DNA of 64,000 nt from Staphylotrichum longicolle (taxonomy: Eukaryota > Ascomycota > Sordariomycetes > Sordariales > Chaetomiaceae), in the NCBI GenBank assembly GCA_019096155.1, contig JAHCVI010000002.1:5084001-5148000 (forward strand), given 5' to 3'. The position numbers were made by a program, and so were the translations under genes. The notes under the pieces are model-generated. The model ran no database searches. It was not told where the DNA came from and saw only the letters and a list, made by a program, of their open reading frames with translations. Position 1 is the first letter of the stretch. Each line of letters starts with the position of its first letter. This document shows, in pieces, positions 54,735-64,000 of the stretch.

Positions 54735-55407
54735 ATGCTCCACCTTCATACCCTTGCCGCTGTGCTCTTCACCGCATCCATTCCGATGGGATCCCAAGCC
54801 GTCGCCGTCCCGCCGCCCGATTCCCGGGAAGCCCGGGCCTTGCCGGACCCTGAGCACTCCCACCACCAACTAACTCCGATCAACAAGCGGACGGCTCAGG
54901 AGGTAATAGCGCAGCTCAACCTCATCCCTAATGTCGAAAAGGGGTACTTCGTCGAGACTTTTCGTGACACCGACAATGTCACGACCACCAGCGGTGGCAC
55001 GGCCAACCGCACTGCCAGCACAGCTATCTACTACCTTCTTGAAGGGTCCGAGGGTTTCTCCCGCTGGCATCGCGTCGACGCCGTGGAGCTGTGGCATTAC
55101 TACGCCGGCGCGCCCCTGACTCTTTCACTTTCTCATAACGATGGGTCGCCCATAAGGGAGGTCAAGTTGGGCCAGGACATCTTTGATGGGCAGCATCCAC
55201 AAGTTGCTATTGGGAAGTGGGAGTGGCAGAGGGCCAGGAGCTGTGGGGCATGGACACTGGTTGGGACGACTGGTAAGACACAAACCCGCAGTTCCATGTG
55301 ATCTGCTTTGTGCTGAACGCTAATCTTGTCTTCTGACAGTTGCACCCGGGTTCGACCCCGCCGGCTACGAAGTGGCTGAAGCTGACTGGGCTCCAAAGGG
55401 AGCTTGA
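54735..55407 (+). CDS. Secreted DUF985 (cupin superfamily) protein
   Basis: Exons 54735-55272 and 55340-55407 join across a 67-nt GTAAGA...ACAG intron to 201 residues. A probable signal peptide lies at residues 1-22 (hydrophobic LHTLAAVLFTASI core, Ala-X-Ala-like end near SQAVA). The DUF985 cupin core starts at about 54 (AQEVIAQLNLIPNVEKGYFVETF) and includes AIYYLLEGSEGFSRWHRVDAVELWHYYAG, whose His and Glu residues suit a cupin metal site, and SCGAWTLVGTTVAPGFDPAGYEVA after the splice. Bacterial and plant relatives are usually cytosolic, so the export signal is unusual. The biochemical role of the family is unknown. Confidence 0.87.
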
Positions 55408-55602
55408 GACCTTCCCGGTTTAAGTTGATGTCGGGCGAGCAATAAGTCATGGCCAATGAAATCCCAATACCATCATCACATACACAAGAGATTGGTTCTA
55501 GACCCAATGTGTAATCGATCGTGTAAACCGGTCCTAGGCTTCTTGTTCAGTCGATATACTGAACTTGTCCCCAATCACGTGTGATCTCTATTCGAACCAC
55601 GC

Positions 55603-56514
55603 TTACATCGCGGCTCCCATCAACCCCCCAAGCATCATCCCTCCCATGAGGGGCATCATTAACGGAATACCCATGCCACCCCCAAATCCCCTCCCAGCAA
55701 ACCGATTGTACGGATCTACTGGTCGATCCCATCTCCCGCCAGCATACCTGCCACACCCATACCCCCCGTACCCGTACCCATACATGTCACCCTCAGGCCG
55801 CAGATACCTCCCGCTCGGGCCCGGCCTCCTTCCGTCGCTCCCATCGTACCGTACCTCGGTCAGATACGGGCTCAGCCGCCTCACACCCGTCACACCGGGA
55901 AAGGTATGCCCAGGCGGCTCCAGATACACGTGCACCCGGTTCTCGTCCCGGCCTATTAGCTGCGGCCGGCCGGTCCGCATGGCCTCGAACATGGCGCGGC
56001 GCAGGATGCGGTGCTGGCGGTACATCTCGCGCTCGGCCGCGGCTCGGCGTTCGCGTTCGGCAGCGCGCTCTTCGTGGGTGGTGCCGGTGAGGTGGTCTTT
56101 GAGCTTGCGGCCCAGGCTGCGTTTCTCCTTCTTTTCGTGGGGGTGCCCGTCGTCGGATTCGTCGTCGGTGTGCTCGGCGGCGATGTCCGCAGCGCTGGGC
56201 CGGCGGTGGAAACTGGAGTGAGTGGTGCGGACGCGCTCGCGCTCAGCTGGAGGCAGGGAGTTCAGGTAGATATCGTCGTCGTAGGGGTGGTGCCAAATGG
56301 AGCGCGGAGGGGAGGCCATGGTATCGACAAAGAATTGGTGTTGGGTCTCGGGGTCGAACTCGCGGACCCAGCCTTGCGGAAGGGGGCGCAGTTCGTCTTC
56401 CATGCTGCGGCGGGCATGGAGGGGGATACCGTTGCGAACTTGAGCAGGGAGGGTGTCGGGGCCGCCATTGACGGCCTGCTCATACGAGGGCGGAGGCTCA
56501 GATGGGGTAGCCAT
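55603..56514 (-). CDS. WW-domain protein with Gly/Met-rich tail
   Basis: 303 residues in one exon. A PPPSY motif (a WW ligand) is at residues 7-11 and a single WW domain at about 45-78 (LPQGWVREFDPETQHQFFVDT...WHHP, first Trp49, second Trp74, final Pro77). A basic/acidic helical segment (about 125-165, KRSLGRKLKDHLTGTTHEERAAERERR) is followed by a tyrosine/glycine-rich segment (YGYGYGGYGCGRY) and a Met/Gly-rich hydrophobic C-terminus (GIPLMMPLMGGMMLGGLMGAAM). Fungal homologues with the same order exist. The carboxy-terminal stretch could associate with membranes. Having both a WW domain and a PY motif, it could self-associate (inference). Confidence 0.85.
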   Translation of the reverse strand: MATPSEPPPSYEQAVNGGPDTLPAQVRNGIPLHARRSMEDELRPLPQGWVREFDPETQHQFFVDTMASPPRSIWHHPYDDDIYLNSLPPAERERVRTTHSSFHRRPSAADIAAEHTDDESDDGHPHEKKEKRSLGRKLKDHLTGTTHEERAAERERRAAAEREMYRQHRILRRAMFEAMRTGRPQLIGRDENRVHVYLEPPGHTFPGVTGVRRLSPYLTEVRYDGSDGRRPGPSGRYLRPEGDMYGYGYGGYGCGRYAGGRWDRPVDPYNRFAGRGFGGGMGIPLMMPLMGGMMLGGLMGAAM

Positions 56515-57019
56515 GTTTTCAGTGTTCCGTCAGGCAAGTGTTGGTGGATCACTCAAGTTGAGTTTTGTTTTAGAAGAACGTGAAGACAGGACCTCATGGA
56601 TTGTGAGATGGATATCCTTTACTGTTACCTTGGTATCATTTCACATGAGGTTCCTTCTCGGTTGGTGTACGTCATAGGATGTCATACTACACCATCGGTA
56701 CGTACCTCTTTACCTTCATTTCTTGGATTGATGTCTTGGCTCGCTTGTGCATCTACCTTGAAATTCCACTTTTGTTTCATCTTTGGGAGGTGTACAGTCA
56801 GCTCCAAACGAACGGCATGTTTCCACACTCTAGAAAACGCTCGAAAACCAGGACCCCAGGCCTGCTGTCTCATAGATACTAGGTAGTCTATTGGGTATAA
56901 GTCATGACAGATCGTTATTCATCACCCATCTCCAATGCCTTGTTTGAGAAGCGCCCCAGACCACTAGGAAAGACACAAACCCTTTGGGTTCGCTAACCCA
57001 TATCAACAAGGCTCGGCCG
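56515..57019. other. Intergenic, no gene seen
   Basis: About 500 bp upstream of the WW-domain gene. No element recognised. Confidence 0.5.
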
Positions 57020-58166
57020 CTACCAATCATCCAAATCCGACTCGGTGTAGTACGCTCCTCCAGCAGGGCCACCAGAATAATACCTCCTCTCCCTTCCCGA
57101 GCCACCATCCCTGACGCCAACCTCCCGCACCCACCTCACTCCCCTTCTCCCCGCACCGCTCTCCCGTTCTCTCTCCCTTTCCCTCTCTCGCTCCCGCGCC
57201 CTCTCCCTCTCCCTCATCTCCAACCCAGCCTCCCTCCACCGCTCCCTCTCCCTCACCTCCCTCCTTGCGGCCGCCACATCCGCATCCTCCCCCCTCATCG
57301 GCACATACCGCACCCCAACGCCGCTCGGGGCCCCATTCATGTTCCCCCCGCCCCAAACCCCCATCGACCTCGGCCGTGGCGCCGGCCGCGGGCGTCCCGA
57401 ATACAGCGAAACCCCACCTGTCCCTCCCCCCGACCCGGGCGGCGGACGCGGCGGCGGCGGCGCATCCCTGGCAAAGTACGCGCACTCGGCGCAGAGCCCG
57501 TCGGCGACCAGCCTCTGGCGCGTCAGGCACCCGTCGCAGATGCCCACAACGACAGTCGTGGTCGTGGTCGTGCGTCGCACGCGGGTGGTGGTCTCGCTGT
57601 CGTCGAGGTCGGAGGTGGAGGCGGCGGAGGAGGAGGAGGAGGAGGAGGAGCCAGACGAGGGGACAATGACTGCGCGCGGGTTGACGGGTCCCGACGTGTC
57701 GCGGTTGCGGAGGATGGAGCGGAGGCGGGGCGGGGTGGGGGTTGGAGGGAGGGGGCCGGGGTCGGTGGGGTGGTCTGGGACTGGGGCTGTCTCTGTCCGA
57801 GGGGTAGGGGGGGTCACGGTAGGTGAGGGTGTTGCGCCTGCTGAGGCCGCCGCGCCCGCCGCCAGGGGTGGGGAAGGGAATGCAGGTGTGGGCAGCGGGG
57901 TTGGGGCAGCCGCAGGTTTGGTGGAAGTGTACGGGGCCGTAGTTGAAGTTGATATTGATGGGGTGGTCGGGGTGGTCGTCTATGATATCGTTGACGATGC
58001 GCACCTCGACGGCGCCGTCGCCAATGCGGTCAAGATTCCGGCCACGGTCGTCGGGGAGGGAGTCGCGGTGTTGCCGTGAGCGGTGTAGATTGTGGGGGTC
58101 ACGGATGTGGGCCAGGGGCCGGGGACGGCGGATGTTGTCCATATATTCGGGGGCATAACGGGCCAT
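57020..58166 (-). CDS. Arg/Glu-rich protein with Cys motifs; frameshift at a C7 tract
   Basis: Reading starts at ATG 58166 (MARYAPEYMDNIRRPRPLAHIRDP). One frame continues through DDHPDHPININFNYGPVHFHQTCGCPNPAAHTC to RRNTLTYRDPP. The homologous continuation is in another frame (TPPTPRTETAPVPD ... RSILRNRDTSGP) and ends SDLDDW at 57020. The change sits on a run of seven C on the coding strand (57,807-57,813 on the plus strand); six would restore one frame of about 381 residues. The second half has poly-Ser, poly-Thr, a CDGC...CAEC Cys-pair element that could bind zinc, and a long alternating Arg-Glu helix (RERERARERERERERERE). Function is unknown. Confidence 0.65.
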
Positions 58167-58901
58167 TTTGACCGTTTCCTGGCGGATGCCCCTCCTGCTG
58201 AACCGATCCTTGCTGTGTTTTTCAGGAGGGGAGCATCGCATTGACGCGAGACTCACTCCTCCTTGGGGAAGAGGTTGGGCCGGAACGCCCTGGGGAAAAA
58301 GGAAAATTTGAAGGACGGGAGTAGGGCATCCACGTGTAAATCTCATGCACACAGCCCTGCGGGGCACCCAAAGTGACCAACTCGCAATCTCACCTCCCCG
58401 GATCGCGGCAGCAGAGCCTCGATTTTGGCCCAGCTGGGCCTGGTGCAACTGCTTGGCACATCAGCCGGGCGAGGACAAGAGGACCAACCAGGGGCCCACT
58501 GGTGAGCCCTAGCAAGGATCGCGATAGGCCCGTCTCAGCCACTCTGCAGCCCCTGGAGTTGTGAAAGCAGGTCGTGACACAAGAAGCAACACAGTCTTGA
58601 ATAGACACAGACGATTCAATGTTCATCATAGAAGTGTAATTCTGTAACTTTGACTTCGTGAAACTGTCCTCCGAGCATCGCTTTGCACGCATCCTAACAT
58701 CCATCAGCCAGAAGCTAACCATTTTAAGACTCAGGAGAGGTCCCAGCCGCCGGTTGCAAGACGGATGATGGATGAGAGCAAAAGAATGAGACGTGGATTC
58801 GACGCACTGAGCTCAACGACAGCCACATATACAATCTGATCAGGCTGGGAAATGCCCATACCGCCTGGACATCGGTCGCCCCATCAAAATCCACCCTCCA
58901 A
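58167..58901. other. Intergenic, no gene seen
   Basis: About 730 bp between two minus-strand genes. No element recognised. Confidence 0.5.
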
Positions 58902-59582
58902 CTACTGAATGGAAATCTTCTTGCCGCCCCTCTTCTCCGCCTTGGGCACCTTGATGTCGAGAACACCATCCTTGAACTTGGCCTGGACCTTGTCCTGGTC
59001 GACACCCGCCGGAAAAGTGAAGACGCGCGAAAACTCGCCATAGGAGCGCTCACTCAGCCAGTACTTGGTCTTGGGCTTTTCGCCCTCCTCGCCGCCTTCT
59101 TTTCCTTTGGCTGGAGTAGCCGCTTTCTTGCCGCCTTCACCTCCCTCGATCTGCTTGGCCTCCTTTGGCCCTTCGAGCAAGCTCGGGTCGCCCTCGGTGC
59201 GCTTGCGCTCCACGTGGCCGCGCACCACGAGGGTCTGGTCGTCTGTGAATTCGATCTCAACATTCTCGGGTGTCACGCCGGGCAGCTCGCCCTGCAAAAC
59301 GTATTCCTTCTCCTGCTCTGTCACATCAAACTTGGGTGAGAACGTGGACAGACTGGTGCTGTCCTGGGTGCTGCCCAGCTGTTGGCCGGCGTGCCGCTCA
59401 AAGTCGTCTAGCATCTTGAAGAGAGACGAGAAGCCGGGGGCCCCGGTGTGGGAAAAGCGCGGATGCCACAAAGACATTTTGCGTTGACTTGGTATGACGG
59501 TGGCTCTTTGAAAAAGAAGTGATGGATTCCTGAATCGAAGTGCTGAGGAGAGTCGCGGTATCAGGGAGCGCGCGGGTTGCAT
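58902..59582 (-). CDS. hsp30: Hsp20/alpha-crystallin small heat-shock protein, Hsp30 type
   Basis: 226 residues in one exon. The alpha-crystallin domain starts at about 84 (SPKFDVTEQEKEYVLQGELPGVTPENVEIEF, VVRGHVERKR) and resumes after a Gly/Lys/Glu-rich insertion (about 127-165) with YWLSERSYGEFSRVFTFPAGVDQDKVQAKFKDGVLDIKVPKAEK and the terminal KKISIQ. The large charged insertion inside the domain is characteristic of fungal Hsp30 proteins. A family-typical start would be MSLWHPRF at Met36; the 35 residues before it are Arg/Ser/Leu-rich and lack acids, so they could be a mitochondrial presequence or simply an upstream in-frame extension. Acts as an ATP-independent holdase under heat stress. 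Confidence 0.92.
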   Translation of the reverse strand: MQPARSLIPRLSSALRFRNPSLLFQRATVIPSQRKMSLWHPRFSHTGAPGFSSLFKMLDDFERHAGQQLGSTQDSTSLSTFSPKFDVTEQEKEYVLQGELPGVTPENVEIEFTDDQTLVVRGHVERKRTEGDPSLLEGPKEAKQIEGGEGGKKAATPAKGKEGGEEGEKPKTKYWLSERSYGEFSRVFTFPAGVDQDKVQAKFKDGVLDIKVPKAEKRGGKKISIQ

Positions 59583-61061
59583 TGTGCCGGTCTGAGGCCG
59601 ATATCTATGCTGGATGAGATGGCACGGGGTTATAAAAGGATATCAGACAGGCTCTGAGATCCCGCAGCGGAACATCAGCTCATCAACTAACAAATCTTGG
59701 ATCCTTAGCAGGTAACCATTCGACACCTCTCACATCACCGCACATCATGGTGATGGAGGGAGCAATCAAGTGACGGATGATGCCATCAAGCCTGGCCAGG
59801 ATACCCTCGGTTCCGCACGGAAATGTGAGGCTTTTAAATCAGATGAGAGCGCCAGACTTCAGTGTAAGGAAGCTAGCTACACGGACAAACGGAAACTTAT
59901 TGTGTCAGCGGTTCAATTGCGGCTTCGTTGCCAGTGTCAGCCTGCCAGGTGGGTCATAGTTTCAGAACCACGGTAGTAAGAGCTCTGGAGAGAGGAAAGA
60001 AGAAGAAAAAGAAGGAACAACAACTAGGACAAATGAGAAGAAAACGTGATGGTGAGCTAACGTTAGTTCTTTGGCAAAGAGATGGCCTGAGGCGCTCACC
60101 AGCATCTCGGACTGATGAGGTGGTTTGAGCTGGGGGTTGCTTTGCAATTCCCGGAATGCGCATGTGAGAAGGCAACACGGGGGAGGAAAGAAGAAGCTCA
60201 ACTCATCTCCCAAACTGGGCACACCTCCCAGCTGGAACTCCAGCTGCGTTCCAAGTGCTTCGAAGCGACTGCCCAGCGCCGATCATGCGGAGCTGCGGAG
60301 CGGAGCGGCGCGGTACTTGGCTCTTGGCAACCGTTTCGGTCGGGCAATTGATCAGCGGCCAAGCACCACTTTCCCATGTGTGGGTTGTCTTGTGAACACA
60401 AGAGCGAGGGGACTGAATCACGGCATTCAGCAATTTCCCACCCAAAGTGGCTTTCGGCAGGTCTCCAGGCATGGAAATGAACCCCTGCTCACGGAGCTTC
60501 TTGGCCGGCCCTGTCCACGCTAGCTTTGAAACGGCAAAGCTTGGTGCAGCGAGGAAAAGGTGACATCAGATTTGTGAGCAGCGCCCCCGCAGCACAGAAC
60601 CAAAAGCGGCCCAGCCTGAGCCCGCGGCACCCAGACTTTTGGAAGGAGCGGCCCCAAAGACGGGAACCTGGCGGGGTTGGCTCGGTTCATGTTGGGCTTG
60701 CGGGCAAGAGCAGGAAATAATTGAGTCCCGGTCTCCGGCCGGTCTGGGCTGCCGCAGGTTCCATTGCCACCCTCCCAGGCAAGGACCAAGGACGACCATT
60801 AGCCGCAGGGCCACTGATGCACCCGACACACTGCAAACCCAGAATCCAAGAAACAAAGCACAAAATTATCATACGATTTTGCGGTCGACGTTTCGCGCAG
60901 ACGCAGGAACACGTCGACACACACCGACATTTGCACACGTCAGGCTTCACACTGCGCAGCTGCTCCAGCAGAAGTGCACTAGTTACTGAGGAGAGCCGAC
61001 CTGCTGGAGACGCCCTGAGAGGCTGAGCCCGAGCAGCGAAAGCTCGCTCGGAGGGGCGGCC
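59583..61061. other. Intergenic, promoters of hsp30 and the histidine kinase
   Basis: About 1.5 kb. The hsp30 promoter side has a TATAAAAG-like word near 59,630-59,637 but no clear GAAnnTTC heat-shock element was seen. The histidine kinase leader is GC-rich with no coding frame supported. Confidence 0.45.
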
Positions 61062-61901
61062 ATGCACCCGGAAACCAGCTCCGCAAAGCCTGCCAGTCCT
61101 GATGTCGGCGCCATCTTCGACCTCGCTCCCCTCGCCCTCCTTATCCTTTCGCCCGCATGGCGCATCACAAGGGCGTCGGCTCGCTTCCTGTCCGACTGGA
61201 AGGTGGCCGCTGAGGACTGCATCGGCCAGTCTCTGCTCCCCTTCCTCGAGCAGCAGCTCCGCCCGCCGCGCCCCACCCACCTCGCCCACGTCACGGCCGC
61301 CATCGACGATGCCATCGCCAACCGCGCCGAGCGCACCACCAACCCCATCAACACCTCCCACGCCGTCTCCTGGCGCGCCCGTATCGTACCCGTCTTCAGC
61401 GACCATGAGCTGCTGTCAATACTGCTCGAGTGGCACGAGGGCCCTTCGAGCGCCGCCGAGGATGACCTGGTCAAGCCTGGCTTCTCAACGGACGAGGCGT
61501 TCCGCATCCTCGTGCAAGGGGTCAAGGACTACGCCATCTTCCTTCTCGACACAAAGGGCTACATTGCGACCTGGAACCAGGGTGCTCAGCTACTCAAGGG
61601 GTACAAGCGCGACGAGATCATAGGCAAGCACTTCTCCATCTTCTACGGCAAGGAGGACCTCGACATTAAGAAGCCCGAGATGGAGCTCGAGATTTGCATG
61701 CGGGAGGGCCGTGTCGAGGATGAGGGGTGGCGTTACAGGCAGGACGGCAGCCGCTTCTGGGCCAACGTCGTCATCACGGCCGTCTACAAGAATGGCGTTC
61801 ATGTCGGCTTCGGCAAGGTCACGCGCGACCTGACTGAGCGCAAGTCGGCCGAATCCCGCCTCATCGCCGCCTACGAGGAGAGCGAAAAGCTCAAGTCGGA
61901 C

Positions 61902-61936
<35 letters not shown>

Positions 61937-64000
61937 CATGCACGGCATGCTGTCGGCCTGCACTCTCCTCCTCGACACCCCGCTCACGGCCAGGCAGCGC
62001 GACATTGTCAGCATCATGGACGAGTCCGGAGAGGTTCTGCTGCAGGTCATTAATGACATTCTGGACTACTCAAAACTGGCGTCTGGCAGCTTTTCGATAC
62101 ATTCCGACATTGTCGGCATTACAAGCATTGTCACGTCTGTCGTCCGCGGCGTGCAGACCACCCTGCCGCCCTCGGTTCACTTTGAGCTGTTCCTAGCGCC
62201 CGACCTTCCCAAGTCTGTACAGGGCGACCCGTTGCGATACCGGCAGATCCTCCAGAATATTGTGGGCAATGCCGCCAAGTTCACCGACAAGGGCAGCATC
62301 CGGGTCCAGGCCTCGGTGCAGAGCGAAGATGAAGCCAGCTACACCATTCTGACCGAGGTCACGGATACGGGTATCGGCGTCCCAGATGAAGCCGCCGCCA
62401 GCCTCTTCACGCCCTTCATGCAGTTCGACACGACCACGACCAAGCAGTACAAGGGCACCGGCCTTGGCTTGTCGATTGCGAAGTCGCTTACCGAGCTCAT
62501 GGGCGGCAGAATTGGATATCGACCCAACCCAGAGCGCCACGGCAGCGTCTTTTGGTTCACCGCACAGTTCAAAAAGATCAAGAGCCTGGAGAAGATGCAT
62601 GGCTGGAAAAAGCCCATTACCGTGAGCGAGAGAAGCACAACGCACATTTCAGATCCCGACGTGGAGGAATTGCAGCGGGAGCTCAGGATGGTCGCGTCCA
62701 CCAAGAACCTGCTTGTGGTGGAGGACAATCTGATCAACCAGAAAGTCATGCTCGGCATGCTGCGCTCCATCGGCTTCAAGAACGTCGGCCTGGCGTCGAA
62801 CGGTGTTGAGGCTGTCAGAATGGTACGCGGCAAGCCGGCTGCGTATGATGCAGTGCTAATGGACATCAACATGCCCATCATGGACGGCCACGCCGCGGCC
62901 AAAGACATCCGCGCCGCCGGCATTTACGTTCCCATCGTTGCCATGACGGCCTATGCGTTGAAGGGCGACAAAGAACGGTGTCTCGAGAACGGGATGAACG
63001 ATTACATCGCCAAGCCCGTCGATAAGAAGCGCTTGATCAAGGTGCTGGGCAAGTGGCTGCTAAGGATGACGGATTACCGGAAGAACTTTGAGGAGCGTCT
63101 TGCCTTAGCGAGGCGGCACGCCGAGGTGGGCGTGCTCGCCGCAACACCTGCCGTGACACCTACAGAAGAGCCGACCTACTTCCCGGTCGAGAACGCCAAC
63201 GGAGTTGCGACGCCGCAGCAAGCTAGCCATGATGCGCCGGTGCCTCCGCCTCGAGCGACGGTTGAGAAGCCTTCAACCTCGTCAGACGACAAGGCGCAAG
63301 TAGTTGCTTCTGAGCCGGTTAACCATGTCTCAGCAGCCACGGGGACTTCAGATCCATCTGCGAAAGTTGAGAGGTCTTCTAACATTGCCCCAACAACGGC
63401 AGCAGTCGATGACCCGTCTCAAGAGGGCATCGACAGTGCAAAACAAATACAACAACCCTGGGATGGCGTCAAGCGAGCCGAGATGCAACGATGTTCATTG
63501 GGCGACATAACGAACCAGCAACACAATGCAGCTGGGGAAGTGGAGGAATCCCTCCCCAATGTCAAGTCTGCTGAGGCCAAGTCTGCGGAGACCAAGCCTG
63601 CTGAGACCAAGCCTGCTGAGACCAAGCCTGCTGAGACCAGCCCTGCTGAGACCAGCCCTGCTGAGACCAGCCCTGCTGAGACCAGCCCTGCTGAGACCAG
63701 CCCTGCTGAGACAAAGCCTGCTGAGACCAACCCTGCTGAGACCAACCCTGCTGAGACCAACCCTGCTAAGACCAAGCCTGCTGAGACCAAGCTTGTCGAG
63801 ACGGAGTCAGCCGAGACCAAGCCTGTCGAGACGCAGCAGTCTCAATCAGCCGACACGTCCATCCAGCTGCTGCTCGATTCCTCGGGCGAGTCCAGTAAAA
63901 CTTCGCCCGTGGCCGAGGGTGTCGAAAGAACACCTCACCCACCAGCCGAGGCCAGCGCTGGCACCGCATCAAACGAGACTATTCGCCCTGAAGCAGCTGC
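61062..64000 (+). CDS. Hybrid histidine kinase with PAS domain (partial, runs off the window)
   Basis: ATG 61062 opens a frame that stays open for about 979 codons to the end of the window. Domains in order: an N-terminal PAS-like region (FDLAPLALLILSPAWRITRAS), a PAS domain at about 150-270 (DYAIFLLDTKGYIATWNQGAQLLKGY, a GFGKVTRDLTERK end), the H-box FLANMSHEIRTPMHG with His287, the ATPase domain (IVGNAAKFTDKG, DTGIGVP, GTGLGLSIAKSL), and a receiver domain (VVEDN, phospho-acceptor MDINMPIMDG Asp601, MTAYALKGDK, AKPVDK). A long Thr/Ser/Pro-rich tail follows with a 15-nt tandem repeat. It is a cytosolic sensor of the fungal multistep phosphorelay feeding the Ypd1 carrier. Closest architecture that I recall is the TcsA group, at moderate confidence. 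No intron was needed. Confidence 0.9.
63567..63833 (+). repeat. 15-bp minisatellite encoding PAET(K/S/N) repeats
   Basis: About 17-18 copies of a GCTGAGACCAAGCCT-type unit in frame within the histidine kinase tail. The unit length of 15 keeps frame, and variants replace Lys by Ser or Asn in blocks (three Lys copies, then five Ser, one Lys, three Asn), a pattern of unit-block duplication. Confidence 0.92.

Noticed and set aside
57027..58448. Minus-strand frame of 473 codons read straight through
   Set aside because: Only the part around MARYAPEY to RRNTLTY is coding; after the C7 tract the true continuation is in another frame ending at 57,020.
63419..63820. Minus-strand frame with repeated Ser-Ala-Gly-Leu-Val units
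   Set aside because: It is the complement of the 15-bp minisatellite inside the histidine kinase gene, not an independent protein.

Overview
The window is nuclear DNA of a filamentous ascomycete, most likely a Sordariomycete (inference). Supporting signs are short GT-AG introns of about 40-100 nt, fungus-restricted families (DUF3632, Zn2Cys6 regulators, F-box/LRR proteins, a group-specific hybrid histidine kinase, a blasticidin-deaminase-like enzyme), a CrnA/NrtA-type nitrate transporter and a tRNA gene with an anticodon-loop intron. No mobile element or CRISPR array was recognised.

Layout. 1-13 kb is gene-poor and holds one single-pass membrane protein (5.6-7.1 kb). At 14.1-15.9 kb lies a glutamine-rich low-complexity protein behind a long pyrimidine-rich leader. 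17.6-20.1 kb carries a frameshifted F-box/LRR relic and a three-exon DUF3632 gene. 21.5-23.9 kb carries an AKR7-like aldo/keto reductase, whose N-terminus is out of frame, and a small VOC-fold protein.

The most interesting part is 25.3-33.6 kb. It is a compact four-gene sugar cluster: an MFS alpha-glucoside-type permease, an intracellular GH32 fructosidase, a Zn2Cys6 regulator and a DUF2961/GH172 protein. GH172 is the family of alpha-D-fructofuranosidase/difructose-dianhydride and D-arabinofuranosidase enzymes. The genes form two divergent pairs. Each shared promoter carries the same palindrome, CGCGGAG-N10-CTCCGCG, a strong candidate operator for the cluster's own regulator. I infer a pathway that imports and cleaves fructo-oligosaccharides or difructose anhydrides inside the cell. 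An FAD amine oxidase with one frameshift follows.

36-43 kb holds a small unknown protein, a 604-aa tandem F-box-like protein, a P-loop GTPase missing the middle of its G domain, and a nitrate transporter with GATA sites and one NirA-type site upstream. 43-48 kb is mostly non-coding but hides a three-exon NDUFB7 subunit gene of complex I. 48-64 kb holds a TmpA-like membrane flavoprotein broken by several frameshifts, a protein-kinase-like protein, tRNA-Thr(UGU), a blasticidin-S-deaminase-like cytidine deaminase, a secreted DUF985 cupin, a WW-domain protein, an Arg/Glu-rich protein with a C7 frameshift, an Hsp30-type small heat-shock protein, and the start of a PAS hybrid histidine kinase that runs off the window. 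Five genes show single-base frame changes, so either local gene decay or assembly indels should be considered.
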